64,000 nt of DNA. It comes from Paenibacillus pectinilyticus (GTDB lineage Bacteria; Bacillota; Bacilli; Paenibacillales; NBRC-103111). The position numbers and the translations under genes were made by a program. The notes under the pieces are model-generated. The model ran no database searches and was not told the origin of the DNA. It was given only the letters and a program-made list of their open reading frames with translations. This document shows positions 55,701 to 64,000 of this stretch, piece by piece; position 1 is the stretch's first letter; each line of letters starts with the position of its first letter. The stretch spans positions 320,288 to 384,287 of the forward strand of contig NZ_LYPC01000028.1 of the NCBI RefSeq assembly GCF_001700435.1, read 5' to 3'.

Positions 55701-55849
55701 TGGAAATCATAGTTCGTTAAATCCAGGACTCCCCGCTTCGCCGTTTCCATATTTTGATGAGGAACCATTTGTGCATAGATGCCCATGAATAATAAAATAG
55801 ACAGCGAGAATACCAAGCCGATGCCTATAATTTTGCGAAAACCCCTCAC
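52736..55849 (-). CDS. Hybrid sensor histidine kinase: 7TMR-DISM, HisKA/HATPase, receiver, LytS-type kinase
   Basis: Membrane sensor of 1037 residues. A signal/anchor segment and an extracytoplasmic 7TMR-DISM-like domain (about 40-200; LNGDWEFYEGKLL, RLYIDGKLAGESG) precede seven membrane segments (about 205-420). The first kinase core has its phosphoacceptor in FLMHTSHEIKTPLHG and ATP-binding motifs NLVHNAMKHTEKG, EDTGTGIP and GMGVGLYIS. A receiver follows (ILIVDDE, phosphoacceptor in LVILDVMMPG, KPF). A second, LytS-type kinase core (QIKPHFLYNALSSVISF; ENAIRHGL; DNGIGIPDDL; GSGGIAIMNIRKRL) ends it. The GTG start follows GGGAG. It overlaps its partner regulator gene. Sugar-like ligands are suspected for DISM domains; the signal here is unknown. 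Confidence 0.93.
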   Translation of the reverse strand: MRGFRKIIGIGLVFSLSILLFMGIYAQMVPHQNMETAKRGVLDLTNYDFHKLGVVTLNGDWEFYEGKLLEPADFQKGLLTDVAYLNVPERWNGKTKEGGMSRKGYGTYRLIVSVKDADEIYGLKLRSIRMSHRLYIDGKLAGESGLPATSKEANLPGNTPYSTFFHANIKDIEIILQVSNYEYLTGGIVNAIQFGLHADISKLNSLLIGSDLAIIMMLVMFGAYHLSLYILRSRDKTYLLSGLYLLSTAGVYALYGEKLFQRLLPEMPFEIVYKMLDVFEFLSSMLIILFFCSIHHQLISRKKMKLLIAPIILILAAIIVLPYSLYNEMRDIFFLYIGFVPIAILFRMIYLFFRSEKGTYERKELGLFIVAIIALLASLIDGVLYSESTISSDIWHKVGIIGFITLMNLLLAVRLTNAYEKTELLTHRLTVSNQLKDEFLMHTSHEIKTPLHGIMNITSSLLDDDEHNLSARQKQNLWLVKDTSVKLSMLMQDLIDVTRLKHGELRLLMTVVDVRAVTQIVFDVLQFELAGKTVQLDNQVPTDMWVQADENRLRQIMYNLVHNAMKHTEKGVIRVSASAVDDYIHITVEDTGTGIPLDKYPKVFVYFEQQEHVLPEDGYTGMGVGLYISRKLVERMGGDIRIDWSEVGQGTRMMFKLPTALDYIPVNQERSIADFYQQRDVNDTDSLDIMEAHAHTILIVDDEASNIYTLLNILKRQRYNVIAAFSAKEALVKMSEHPQIDLVILDVMMPGISGIELCRLLRAQHSILDLPILFATVKDTSQDIALGFSAGANDYVTKPFEAETLVARIQTLIAMKTSIQEAIRNELAFHQAQIKPHFLYNALSSVISFCYTDGEKAAYLLSKLSQFLRYILDMDRNDLFVSLHRELELIDAYVEIEKARYGERFEFICYVDESLKHLSIPSLSIQPFVENAIRHGLFEKDGYGTVTLTIQEGDRYLLVTVQDNGIGIPDDLLYQMASGERGSGGIAIMNIRKRLDNLPGASLTISSEMGRGTKVTMYLPLNGRDQDTIDERWEELV

Positions 55850-55886
55850 CGATATTCTCCCTTTCTCCGTTGTTCCATTACATTTG

Positions 55887-55920
55887 ATCCTATCATTTCA
55901 CACTCACAAAAAACTCACAA
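55887..55920 (-). promoter_or_regulatory. Promoter and direct-repeat operator of the hybrid kinase operon (autoregulation candidate)
   Basis: On the minus strand two identical TTGTGAG heptamers (55914-55920 and 55903-55909) are exactly 11 bp apart, and a 10-nt gap leads to a -10-like TAGGAT at 55887-55892. Heptamer spacing and distance to -10 equal those at 28206 and 51515. The upstream TCGACAGGA element of the other two sites is absent. This suggests the BTAD regulator controls its own operon. Confidence 0.65.
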
Positions 55921-55991
55921 GCCTCTCTTTCCCCTAACCTTGGATAAAATGAAAGGAAATCCGCTTCACGCGCAAATAATTCGCTTAATCA

Positions 55992-56033
55992 CAAAAAAAC
56001 TGTCTGCAAGTAGAAGATCTACCTGCAAACAGT
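55992..56033 (-). terminator. Rho-independent terminator of gltD
   Basis: On the minus strand ACTGTTTGCAGGTAGA pairs with TCTACTTGCAGACAGT (two wobble pairs) around a 3-nt loop and is followed by TTTTTTTG. It lies 16 bp beyond the gltD stop. Confidence 0.93.
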
Positions 56034-56048
56034 CTCTCAAACATCATC

Positions 56049-57533
56049 TTAGGGTAAATTCGATGAGCCCATCAAGAACCGGTCCACTTCACGCGCCACT
56101 GCGCGTCCTTCATTGATCGCCCACACGACAAGACTTTGCCCACGACGCATATCGCCAGCAGCAAAAACACCTTCTACATTCGTTGCAAACTTCCCGTAGT
56201 CCGCTTTCGCGTTGGAACGCTCATCTTTGGCAACGCCAAGTTGATCCAGTACGGTGTTCTCAGGACCAGTGAAGCCCATCGCGATCAGCACGAGCTGAGC
56301 TGGGTACACTTTCTCACTGCCCGGTACTTCCACCGGTACGAATGCACCCTTCTCGTTCTTCTGCCACTCGATTAGCACCGTGTGCAGCTCTTTCAGGTTG
56401 CCGTTCTCATCACCAACGAATTTCTTCGTGTTGATCAAGTACGTCCGTGGATCTTCACCTTGAAGCGCAGCGGCCTCTTGTTGACCGTAGTCCACTTTCA
56501 GCACCTTCGGCCATTCTGGCCAAGGGTTGTTCGCTGGGCGCGTTTCAGGCGACTTCGGCATGATTTCGAACTGCGTCACACTCTTGCATTTATGACGAAT
56601 GGACGTACCCACACAGTCCGTTCCTGTATCACCACCGCCGATGACGATTACGTCTTTGCCTTCGGCAGAGATGTACTGGCCGTCCGCGTGCTCGGAATCG
56701 AGCAAGCTCTTCGTGTTTTTGCTCAGGAATTCCATCGCCAGATGAACACCGCCGAGCTCGCGTCCCTCGATCGGAAGATCACGGCCTTTCGTTGCGCCGC
56801 CGCAGAGAACGATCGCATCGAATTCCTCTTGCAGCTTCTCGATCGGATAGTTCACACCGACGTGTGCGCCTGTGATGAAGGCTACGCCTTCCGCTTCAAG
56901 CAGCTCAACACGACGCTCCACATACTTTTTATCCAGCTTCATGTTCGGAATGCCGTACATCAACAAGCCGCCTACGCGGTCAGCGCGCTCAAAAACAGTC
57001 ACCCAATGTCCAGCTTTATTCAGCTGTGCCGCAGCCGCAAGTCCGGATGGACCTGATCCGACAACAGCTACCTTTTTCCCCGTGCGTGTTTCTGGCGGCT
57101 CTGGCGTGATCCAGCCTTCAGCGAAGCCTTTATCGATGATCGCTTTTTCAATGCTTTTGATCGTAACCGGTGTATCTTTCAAGCCTACTGTACAAGATCC
57201 TTCACAAGGAGCAGGACAGACACGACCCGTAAATTCTGGGAAGTTATTCGTCTTATGCAGACGATCCAGCGCTTCGCGCCATTGTCCGCGATACACCAGA
57301 TCATTCCATTCTGGAATGAGATTATTCACCGGGCAACCAGCGGCCATGCCGCTGATCAGTGCCCCTGTGTGGCAGAAAGGAATCCCGCAATCCATGCAAC
57401 GGGAGCCTTGTGTCTGCAATTTATCTTCTGTCAGCGGTGTCGCAAACTCTTTCCAATGGCCGATTCGGACCAGAGGAGAAGCTTCGGATGCCACTTCACG
57501 AGCGTGTTCTATAAATCCGGTTGGTTTCCCCAT
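56049..57533 (-). CDS. gltD: Glutamate synthase (NADPH) small subunit
   Basis: Small subunit of GOGAT; it passes electrons from NADPH through FAD and iron-sulfur clusters to the large subunit, which makes glutamate from 2-oxoglutarate and glutamine. The N-terminal Fe-S cysteines are in [18 protein letters not shown] and [12 protein letters not shown] binding is at [17 protein letters not shown] and NADPH binding at [17 protein letters not shown], with the late [20 protein letters not shown]. Length (494) is standard. The ATG follows AGGAGGGA. It lies 108 bp downstream of gltB on the same strand and ends at a strong terminator. Confidence 0.97.
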   Translation of the reverse strand: MGKPTGFIEHAREVASEASPLVRIGHWKEFATPLTEDKLQTQGSRCMDCGIPFCHTGALISGMAAGCPVNNLIPEWNDLVYRGQWREALDRLHKTNNFPEFTGRVCPAPCEGSCTVGLKDTPVTIKSIEKAIIDKGFAEGWITPEPPETRTGKKVAVVGSGPSGLAAAAQLNKAGHWVTVFERADRVGGLLMYGIPNMKLDKKYVERRVELLEAEGVAFITGAHVGVNYPIEKLQEEFDAIVLCGGATKGRDLPIEGRELGGVHLAMEFLSKNTKSLLDSEHADGQYISAEGKDVIVIGGGDTGTDCVGTSIRHKCKSVTQFEIMPKSPETRPANNPWPEWPKVLKVDYGQQEAAALQGEDPRTYLINTKKFVGDENGNLKELHTVLIEWQKNEKGAFVPVEVPGSEKVYPAQLVLIAMGFTGPENTVLDQLGVAKDERSNAKADYGKFATNVEGVFAAGDMRRGQSLVVWAINEGRAVAREVDRFLMGSSNLP

Positions 57534-57641
57534 TTACGTTTAATCCCTCCTGAGCATGTTAGCCAGCATAGCTGGCACTCTTGCATCACCGCGGTCTGCT
57601 CTCTCGCATTATCGCGTTTCGTTAGTCGTACACTGATTTCG

Positions 57642-60600
57642 TTAGTTTCCACCGACGCGGGAAACATCCCTCATATTCGCCTCGAAAGCAACCATGACCG
57701 CTTCTTGTTGGCTTAGACCGGAGCGTTTCACCTTCTCGATGGCATCAAACATCCGTTTGTAGTCCTTCGGTATCACTTTCACGAACTTCCAAACGTACTC
57801 ATCCCAGTGCTGAATAACGTGGTGGGCAACACTGCTATCCGTAAATGTAGCATGATGCTGGATCATCGTTTTCAACTCGTTCATCTCATACGTTTCTTCC
57901 AGCTGCTCGAGGTAAACCATCTCTTTATTCACTTTATTTGAGAAGTCGCCTTTCTCATCCAATACGTAAGCGATACCGCCTGACATCCCTGCGGCAAAAT
58001 TGCGTCCTGTTGAACCGAGAACAACAACGCGACCGCCTGTCATATATTCACAACCATGATCGCCAACACCTTCAACGACAGCACGCACACCGCTGTTTCT
58101 TACGCAGAAGCGCTCGCCTGCGATACCACGGATATAAACATCGCCGTCCGTTGCGCCATATAAAGCTGTGTTACCGATAATGACATTTTCTTGAGGTACA
58201 AACGTGGACTTACTCGATGGGAAAATGGACAGCTTGCCGCCCGATAATCCTTTCCCGACGTAGTCATTGGCATCTCCTTCGAGAGAGAGTGTGATCCCTT
58301 TCGGTACGAAAGCGCCAAAGCTTTGACCCGCTGAGCCTTCAAAATGAAGACGAATCGTATCGTGTGGCAAACCCTCTACGCCATGTCGGCGTGTAACTTC
58401 ACTTCCCACGATCGTGCCGACAACACGATTGACGTTCGTAATCGGCAGAATCGCGTGAACGTGTTCTTTGCGCTCGATCGCGGGTTCACAGATCGCGAGC
58501 AGCTTCGTCACATCGAGGGAGCGATCCAAGCCGTGATCCTGCTCCATTTGGCAGAAGCGACCGACTTCTTCGCCCATGTCTGGTTGGTGCAGTAGCGGCG
58601 ATAGATCAACGCCCTTCGCTTTCCAATGCTCGACAGCTTGCTTGGACTCGAGAATATCCGTGCGCCCAACCATCTCTTCGATGGTACGGAAGCCCAGCTC
58701 TGCCATCATCTCACGCACATCATTGGCGATGAAGGTCATGAAGTTCACGACATGCTGCGGATCCCCAGCAAATTTCTTGCGAAGCTCCGGATTCTGCGTG
58801 GCAACGCCAACCGGACATGTATCCAAATGGCAGACGCGCATCATCACGCAGCCGATTGTGATAAGTGGAGTTGTCGCGAAGCCGAACTCCTCTGCACCGA
58901 GCAAGGCAGCTACGACAACGTCGCGCCCTGTCATCAGCTTGCCGTCCGTCTCGACGACGATCCGGCTGCGCAGGTTGTTCAGCACGAGTGTCTGGTGCGT
59001 TTCCGCCAGACCGAGCTCCCACGGCAGTCCCGCGTGACGAATACTCGTCTGCGGTGACGCGCCTGTGCCTCCGTCGTAGCCGGAGATGAGGACCACGTCC
59101 GCTTTCCCTTTGGCTACGCCGGCAGCGATGGTGCCAACACCGACCTCGGATACCAGCTTGACGCTGATCCGTGCCCGTGGGTTGGCATTCTTGAGATCGT
59201 GGATCAGCTCTGCGAGATCCTCGATCGAATAAATATCATGATGCGGCGGCGGTGAAATCAAGCCTACGCCTGGCGTAACACCGCGAACCTCGGCGACCCA
59301 AGGGTACACCTTGGTCCCCGGGAGCTGACCGCCCTCGCCGGGCTTCGCGCCCTGCGCCATCTTGATCTGAATCTCATCAGCGTTGACGAGATAATGGCTC
59401 GTGACGCCGAAGCGGCCGGACGCCACCTGCTTAATGGCACTGCGGCGAAGATCGCCGTTCGCATCCGGCGTGAAGCGCTCCGGATGCTCGCCGCCTTCGC
59501 CGGTATTGCTCTTGCCGCCGATGCGGTTCATCGCGATCGCGATCGTTTCGTGCGCTTCTTTGGAGATGGAGCCGTAGGACATGGCTCCCGTCTTGAAGCG
59601 CTTAAAGATCGATTCGATCGGTTCCACCTCTTCGATCGGAATCGGTGTGCGTCCTGCTTTGAAGCTCAGCAGGCCGCGTAGAGCCATATATTTCTCGTCT
59701 TCCCGTTTGACGAGCTTGGAGAAGTTCTTGTACTGTGCGTAGTTGTTACTGCGAACAGCGGATTGCAGAGCATGCACGGTCTCAGGGGTATAGATGTGAT
59801 CTTCCCCATCTCGGCGCCACTGCAAGTCGCCGCCCGTATCAAGCACGCGATCACGCCCTGCTTGCTCGGAGAAAGCACGGTTGTGGCGAATGAGTGTTTC
59901 CTTCGCAACCACATCGATACCGATACCGCCAACTGGCGTGTACGTCCAAGTGAAGTAGCTGTCAATCAGCTCTTGGCTGAGACCAATCGCTTCGAAAATC
60001 TGCGCCCCGCGATAGCTTTGAATGGTTGAAATCCCCATTTTCGCTAACACTTTAACTACACCCTTCGTTACCGCTTTGATGTAGTTATAGGTTGCCTTCT
60101 CATGATCAACGCCAACAAGCTGCTTGCGCTGAATCATATCATCTAACGTCTCTAGCGCCAGATACGGGTTGATTGCGCCTGCGCCGTAACCAAGCAGCAA
60201 GGCAAAATGATGCACCTCACGCGGTTCACCAGACTCCACGAGCAAGCTGATCTTCGTCCGTGTACCTTGACGAATCAAGTGGTGATGTAAGCCTGATGTG
60301 GCAAGCAGCGCCGGAATCGGTGCGTGCAAGCTGTCCACACCACGGTCCGAGAGAATGATTAGCGTAGCGCCATCGAGGATTGCTTGATCCGCAGCTGAGT
60401 ACAAATCTTGCATCGCAAGCTCTAGCCCAGCTGTGCCTGTTGCCGCTTCGAAAAGCGTCGGCAATGTAACGGTTTTGAAGCCATCACGCTGAATATGACG
60501 CAGCTTCGCTAACTCTTCATTAGAGAGGAAGGGCGATTTCAACCGAATCTGACGACAGCTTTCGGGTTCTGGTTTGATCAGATTGCGCTCAGGTCCAATC

Positions 60601-62234
60601 GTCGTGCCCTGCGCCGTAATGATTTCTTCAAAGTTCGCATCAATCGGCGGGTTCGTCACTTGTGCGAATAATTGTTTGAAATAGTTATAGAGCAATTGCG
60701 GACGGTCAGAAAGCACCGCTAACGGAGCATCCGTACCCATGGAACCGATCGGATCCACACCTGTTTTGCCCATCGGCTCAAGGGTCTTACGCAATTGTTC
60801 AAATGTGTATCCGAATGCTTGCTGACGCTGAAGAATCGTGTCATGATCAGAACCAAGTACGATTGGAGCATCTTCCAAATCCTCTAAGGAAACGAGATGC
60901 TCATTCAACCAATCGCGATACGGCTGCTCGCTAGCGATGCCGCTCTTGATTTCCTCATCGGTCACGATGCGGCCCTCTACGGTATCTACAAGCAACATGC
61001 GACCTGGTCTCAGACGGTCTTTGTACAAAATGCGCTCAGGCTCGATATCCAGCACGCCAACTTCAGATGCAAGTACGATCAAATCATCCGTCGTGACATA
61101 ATACCGCGAAGGGCGCAGTCCGTTACGATCGAGAATCGCTCCGATTTGACTGCCATCTGTGAAGGCAATAGCCGCAGGGCCATCCCACGGTTCCATCAGG
61201 GTGCTGTGATACTCGTAGAACGCTTTTTTCTCATCATCCATACCTTCATGTTTGGACCAAGGCTCTGGCACCATCATCATGGCGGCATGCGGTAAGGAGC
61301 GACCTGAGAGCATCAGGAACTCCAGTGTGTTATCGAACATTTGGGAATCGGAACCGTCGGTATCAATAACAGGAAGAATGCGTGTGAAATCTTCACCAAA
61401 TAAATCGGAATCACACATCGCTTGTCGCGCGTGCATCCAGTTGACATTACCGCGAAGCGTATTGATTTCACCGTTGTGGATCAAATAACGATACGGATGC
61501 GCGCGTTCCCAGCTTGGGAACGTATTCGTGCTGAAACGAGAGTGAACCAGCGCTAGGGCAGAGTCGACTTTCTCGTCTTGCAGTTCTACGTAATACGCAT
61601 CCACTTGCTCTGGTGTTAACATCCCTTTATAAACAATGGTTCTGCTAGACAAGCTAGAATAGTAAAATTGCGATTCGGCATGAGTACTTTTGATAGCGTT
61701 TTCAGACAGCTTGCGAATCATGTATAATTTGCGCTCGAAATCTAGGTTGGTTGCGACATCTGCACTTTGACCAATAAATACCTGACGAACATAAGGTTCA
61801 GCGGATTTCGCCGAATCTCCTAAAGAACTGTTGTCTGTCGGAACGGTTCTCCATCCAAGGAAATGTTGCCCTTCTTGTCTAACTATTCGCTCAATTGTAC
61901 TTTCACAAGCTTGACGAGCCTCTAACTCCTGTGGCAGATACACCATGCCTACGCCATAGCTTCCTGAAACTGGAAGCTTAATGTTCTCTTTTTCACAAGC
62001 AGATTGGAAATACGTGTCCGGAATTTGCATAAGAATGCCTGCGCCATCTCCCGTATTCTGCTCACAGCCTTGCCCGCCACGATGATCCAAATTACAAAGT
62101 ACACGAAGTGCTTGCTTGACGATGGCATGCGATTTGACACCCTTGATGTTGGCAACAAAGCCTATCCCACAGGCATCATGCTCATTCCTCGGATCGTACA
62201 ATCCCTGTTTGGGAGGTAATCCTTTAATAGTCAT
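57642..62234 (-). CDS. gltB: Glutamate synthase (NADPH) large subunit
   Basis: Catalytic subunit of GOGAT (called gltA in Bacillus subtilis). A short propeptide precedes the nucleophile Cys22 ([10 protein letters not shown]), which becomes the N-terminus of the glutaminase domain after cleavage. The central and FMN-binding domains follow ([42 protein letters not shown]), then the 3Fe-4S cysteines in [12 protein letters not shown] and the C-terminal GXGXG beta-helix domain ([20 protein letters not shown]). Length, 1530 residues, is normal. I choose ATG at 62234, with AAAGG 9 nt upstream; an in-frame TTG at 62243 directly abuts that site. A promoter lies at 62376-62404. No gltC lies beside it. 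Confidence 0.97.
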   Translation of the reverse strand: MTIKGLPPKQGLYDPRNEHDACGIGFVANIKGVKSHAIVKQALRVLCNLDHRGGQGCEQNTGDGAGILMQIPDTYFQSACEKENIKLPVSGSYGVGMVYLPQELEARQACESTIERIVRQEGQHFLGWRTVPTDNSSLGDSAKSAEPYVRQVFIGQSADVATNLDFERKLYMIRKLSENAIKSTHAESQFYYSSLSSRTIVYKGMLTPEQVDAYYVELQDEKVDSALALVHSRFSTNTFPSWERAHPYRYLIHNGEINTLRGNVNWMHARQAMCDSDLFGEDFTRILPVIDTDGSDSQMFDNTLEFLMLSGRSLPHAAMMMVPEPWSKHEGMDDEKKAFYEYHSTLMEPWDGPAAIAFTDGSQIGAILDRNGLRPSRYYVTTDDLIVLASEVGVLDIEPERILYKDRLRPGRMLLVDTVEGRIVTDEEIKSGIASEQPYRDWLNEHLVSLEDLEDAPIVLGSDHDTILQRQQAFGYTFEQLRKTLEPMGKTGVDPIGSMGTDAPLAVLSDRPQLLYNYFKQLFAQVTNPPIDANFEEIITAQGTTIGPERNLIKPEPESCRQIRLKSPFLSNEELAKLRHIQRDGFKTVTLPTLFEAATGTAGLELAMQDLYSAADQAILDGATLIILSDRGVDSLHAPIPALLATSGLHHHLIRQGTRTKISLLVESGEPREVHHFALLLGYGAGAINPYLALETLDDMIQRKQLVGVDHEKATYNYIKAVTKGVVKVLAKMGISTIQSYRGAQIFEAIGLSQELIDSYFTWTYTPVGGIGIDVVAKETLIRHNRAFSEQAGRDRVLDTGGDLQWRRDGEDHIYTPETVHALQSAVRSNNYAQYKNFSKLVKREDEKYMALRGLLSFKAGRTPIPIEEVEPIESIFKRFKTGAMSYGSISKEAHETIAIAMNRIGGKSNTGEGGEHPERFTPDANGDLRRSAIKQVASGRFGVTSHYLVNADEIQIKMAQGAKPGEGGQLPGTKVYPWVAEVRGVTPGVGLISPPPHHDIYSIEDLAELIHDLKNANPRARISVKLVSEVGVGTIAAGVAKGKADVVLISGYDGGTGASPQTSIRHAGLPWELGLAETHQTLVLNNLRSRIVVETDGKLMTGRDVVVAALLGAEEFGFATTPLITIGCVMMRVCHLDTCPVGVATQNPELRKKFAGDPQHVVNFMTFIANDVREMMAELGFRTIEEMVGRTDILESKQAVEHWKAKGVDLSPLLHQPDMGEEVGRFCQMEQDHGLDRSLDVTKLLAICEPAIERKEHVHAILPITNVNRVVGTIVGSEVTRRHGVEGLPHDTIRLHFEGSAGQSFGAFVPKGITLSLEGDANDYVGKGLSGGKLSIFPSSKSTFVPQENVIIGNTALYGATDGDVYIRGIAGERFCVRNSGVRAVVEGVGDHGCEYMTGGRVVVLGSTGRNFAAGMSGGIAYVLDEKGDFSNKVNKEMVYLEQLEETYEMNELKTMIQHHATFTDSSVAHHVIQHWDEYVWKFVKVIPKDYKRMFDAIEKVKRSGLSQQEAVMVAFEANMRDVSRVGGN

Positions 62235-62375
62235 GTTGTGCAACCTTTCTTCCCTCGTTTTCGCTGGGCTTTGTTAGACGCATGCTTTAAAGTGCTAAAA
62301 ACTGACGAAATGCAACACCATATTTCGACTACATCCGCAAGAAGTAGAGGAAATATTCTCAATATTTTTTATATT

Positions 62376-62404
62376 ATATTAACACTTGATTTCCTATTGT
62401 TCAA
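62376..62404 (-). promoter_or_regulatory. SigA-type promoter of gltB
   Basis: On the minus strand TTGAAC (62399-62404) and TAATAT (62376-62381) are separated by 17 nt. Transcription would begin near 62369 and give a leader of about 135 nt before the gltB start. The -35 is good, the -10 moderate. Confidence 0.6.
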
Positions 62405-62415
62405 TTTAAAAATAT

Positions 62416-62441
62416 TTAAAATGAAAAGGTTTTCATTTTAA
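62416..62441. promoter_or_regulatory. 26-bp inverted repeat upstream of the gltB promoter
   Basis: Two 12-bp arms, TTAAAATGAAAA and TTTTCATTTTAA, are perfect inverted repeats around a central GG. The centre lies about 60 bp upstream of the predicted gltB start point, a typical activator position. It does not fit the GlnR/TnrA (TGTNA-N7-TNACA) consensus, and fits CodY only loosely. The regulator is unknown. Confidence 0.6.
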
Positions 62442-62610
62442 TAGAATTCGGGGTAAAATCATACGGTACATACGTGTGTATTTGTCTCATTTCCTATATA
62501 AATGCAACTGGCTTTGCATGTAATAGCAAACTTTCTACGTTTCATGCTATGATAGCTAATACCGCTGCAAGAACATACATCCAGATTCCACATCTTAGGA
62601 GGAGCTCTGT

Positions 62611-63588
62611 TTGAGTATACAGCATACTTTTGGGGCCGGCATGATTAGGGAGCCTCTTTACCAATGGCAGCTAGAAGCCCATCCGGTAGAAATTGAGCTG
62701 TTCCGCTCAAGACCGGTCAGACGCCTGAAATTTTTACATCATTTCGGAGCTTCTGCGCTGTTTTCACCACTTACACATTCACGATTCGAACATACGGTAG
62801 GCGTTTGGTCACTCATGGCTCACTTTTGTCCAGAAGAACCTCTTCTGCGCATCGCGGCGATTCTTCATGATATCGGACATCTGCCCTTCTCCCATGCGGT
62901 TGAACGTACACTGGGGTACAATCATCATCGTCATACCGAGCAATTAATCGGGCAAGGCATCATCGCCGACATCTTGATTAAGCATGGCATTTCACCACGT
63001 GCCATCGTGGAACTATTGAAACAAGAAACACCGCTAACGAACCCGACTACGATTCTCGGATTCGATCATTTGGACAGCTTTCTGCGGGATACTTACTACG
63101 CTGGCAAACAGACTATGCCCCCCTCTGAACTTATCAAAGGGCTAAGCATGCAGGGACCCTACATAACCGCAGATGAGGCTTCTGCTATAGCGCTTGTTGA
63201 TGCGATCGTGGAAGATCACCGCATGTTTCTTAACCCGCAATTTCTTGCGATGGATGCCCTGTTGGCGAAAGCTGCGGCCCATCATTGTGAGTCTAATCCA
63301 GGTATGAGAGATCGAATTCCAACGCTAATGGATCACGAGCTGATTCAAGAACTGCTGCAAAGCAATAATGATGTTGCGAGGGAAACCATCCATGTGCTCA
63401 TGTATGAACCTCATCGTATTCAAGTGACACAGGAGCCGGTTCCGGGCAGTATTGAGGTTAAAATTGGTAAAGTGTACAAAAAACAACCATTAATCGGTGA
63501 CAAGCTCGCCTCCGAGGCTAGCTTTCAAGTTGCCGTCAAGCTGGCTGAGCTGGATAGCATGGCCGCTACTTATTTTTTCACCATTTAA
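62611..63588 (+). CDS. HD-domain phosphohydrolase
   Basis: Metal-dependent phosphohydrolase of 325 residues in the SAMHD1/dGTPase-like branch. Metal ligands are His61 (HSRFEHTVGVW), His86-Asp87 (AAILHDIGHLPFSHAVE) and the aspartate in GFDHLDSFLRDTYY. The RRLKFLHHFGASALFSPLTHSR start is typical of the COG1078-like group, whose members may act on dNTPs or other nucleotides. The TTG start has AGGAGG at ideal spacing. Thymidine kinase follows after 113 bp on the same strand, which fits a nucleotide-related role but does not prove it. Confidence 0.85.
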   Translation: MSIQHTFGAGMIREPLYQWQLEAHPVEIELFRSRPVRRLKFLHHFGASALFSPLTHSRFEHTVGVWSLMAHFCPEEPLLRIAAILHDIGHLPFSHAVERTLGYNHHRHTEQLIGQGIIADILIKHGISPRAIVELLKQETPLTNPTTILGFDHLDSFLRDTYYAGKQTMPPSELIKGLSMQGPYITADEASAIALVDAIVEDHRMFLNPQFLAMDALLAKAAAHHCESNPGMRDRIPTLMDHELIQELLQSNNDVARETIHVLMYEPHRIQVTQEPVPGSIEVKIGKVYKKQPLIGDKLASEASFQVAVKLAELDSMAATYFFTI

Positions 63589-63606
63589 TCTTACTTGTTA
63601 TTCCCG

Positions 63607-63648
63607 GTTGATAACCAACATCGCAGAGCGCGATGTAGTGGTTACAAC
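63607..63648 (+). other. Strong hairpin upstream of thymidine kinase
   Basis: GTTG, TAACCA and ACATCGC pair with GCGATGT, TGGTTA and CAAC: 17 base pairs around a 5-nt loop with a 1-nt and a 2-nt bulge. No T-run follows, so it is not a standard terminator. It may be an RNA structure in the leader of the thymidine kinase gene or a protein-binding site. Confidence 0.5.
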
Positions 63649-63701
63649 GTCCGTCCTTAGGGCGCATTTATCTTATCTCCTCAGAAGGGACTGGCCCCGC
63701 T

Positions 63702-64000
63702 TTGGCTAAATTGTATTTTCGTTATGGTACGATGAACAGTGGTAAATCCATTGAAGTTTTACGTGTTGCTCATAATTATGAGGAGCAGGGCAAAAAGGTA
63801 CTTTTGCTGACACCCGTGGTCGACGATCGGTTCGGCGTTGGTCAGGTCGCGTCTCGTATCGGTATGCAAAAGGGAGCAACTGTTGTCGACGAGCATTTGG
63901 ATATGGTTGCGCTGGCGAGTACAGAGCGTCCGAATTGCATTCTTGTGGATGAGGCGCAATTTCTAAGTACCGTTCAGGTCGCACAATTAATTGAAGTCGT
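63702..64000 (+). CDS. tdk: Thymidine kinase (partial, cut by the window end)
   Basis: Type II (TK1-like) thymidine kinase, which phosphorylates thymidine with ATP in pyrimidine salvage. The first 99 residues are present. They begin AKLYFRYGTMNSGKS, with Walker A GTMNSGKS, followed by the NYEEQGKKVLLLTPVVDDR section and the Walker-B-like NCILVDEAQFL. The lid and zinc-binding part lie beyond the window. The start is TTG at 63702, giving the usual MAKLYF start, with AGAAGGGA about 11 nt upstream; a TTG at 63711 is less likely. Confidence 0.93.
   Translation, partial: MAKLYFRYGTMNSGKSIEVLRVAHNYEEQGKKVLLLTPVVDDRFGVGQVASRIGMQKGATVVDEHLDMVALASTERPNCILVDEAQFLSTVQVAQLIEV

Larger units (their letters stand above)
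62244..62610. other. Intergenic region between gltB and the HD-domain gene
   Basis: A 367-bp, AT-rich, divergent region without a convincing gene. It contains the gltB promoter (62376-62404), the 26-bp inverted repeat (62416-62441) and, next to the HD gene, its AGGAGG binding site. I could not assign a promoter for the HD gene; TATGAT at about 62549 is a possible -10 without a good -35. Confidence 0.7.

Noticed and set aside
63706-63984. Minus-strand frames over the last 300 bases
   Set aside because: The plus strand encodes an unmistakable thymidine kinase N-terminus with Walker A and B motifs there.

Overview
The window is chromosomal DNA of a low-to-mid GC, endospore-forming Bacillota, most likely Paenibacillus or a close relative. 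Evidence: a GerA-type germinant receptor operon, SLH-anchored giant surface proteins, copper-amine-oxidase 'stalk' domains on secreted proteins, an M23 peptidase/bactofilin pair, a bacterial NHEJ ligase and polymerase, many TTG/GTG starts, and strong AGGAGG-type ribosome binding sites. I see no tRNA, rRNA, CRISPR array, prophage or insertion sequence.

Layout. 0-5 kb: NHEJ-type ATP-dependent DNA ligase, a methyl-accepting chemotaxis protein, an ArsB-family transporter. 4.7-8 kb (mostly minus): ECF sigma factor/anti-sigma pair and a secreted protein with three PF03640-type repeats. 8-10.4 kb: stand-alone LigD polymerase domain, cardiolipin synthase. 10.5-15 kb: germinant receptor operon in the order A-C-D-B, with an extended B subunit. 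15-18 kb: ParM-like actin, then M23 peptidase plus bactofilin. 18-23 kb: HAD hydrolase, ABC exporter divergent from a DesK-type kinase/NarL-type regulator pair, coiled-coil protein. 23.5-27.6 kb (minus): GAF-LuxR regulator, a small membrane protein coupled to a frameshifted small gene, a secreted stalk-domain protein and an S41 protease.

27.8-55.9 kb (all minus) is the most interesting block. A 1037-residue hybrid kinase with two kinase modules overlaps a response regulator with a BTAD (SARP-like) output. Downstream is a tight operon of about 23 kb: a trypsin-like secreted protease and three exported giants (1764, 2500 and 3180 residues; the last two end in SLH domains). A lone CheY-like receiver follows. 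The promoters of the kinase, the surface operon and the cheY-like gene each carry two TTGTGAG-like heptamers 11 bp apart, ending exactly 10 nt before a -10-like hexamer. The surface-operon and cheY promoters share a second element at identical spacing. This fits direct-repeat binding near -35 by a SARP-type DNA-binding domain, and suggests one regulatory system controlling a giant cell-surface assembly. I know of no description of it.

56-62.4 kb: glutamate synthase (gltD and gltB, minus) with a good promoter and a 26-bp inverted repeat centred near -60. 62.6-64 kb: HD-domain phosphohydrolase and the 5' part of thymidine kinase, which runs off the window.
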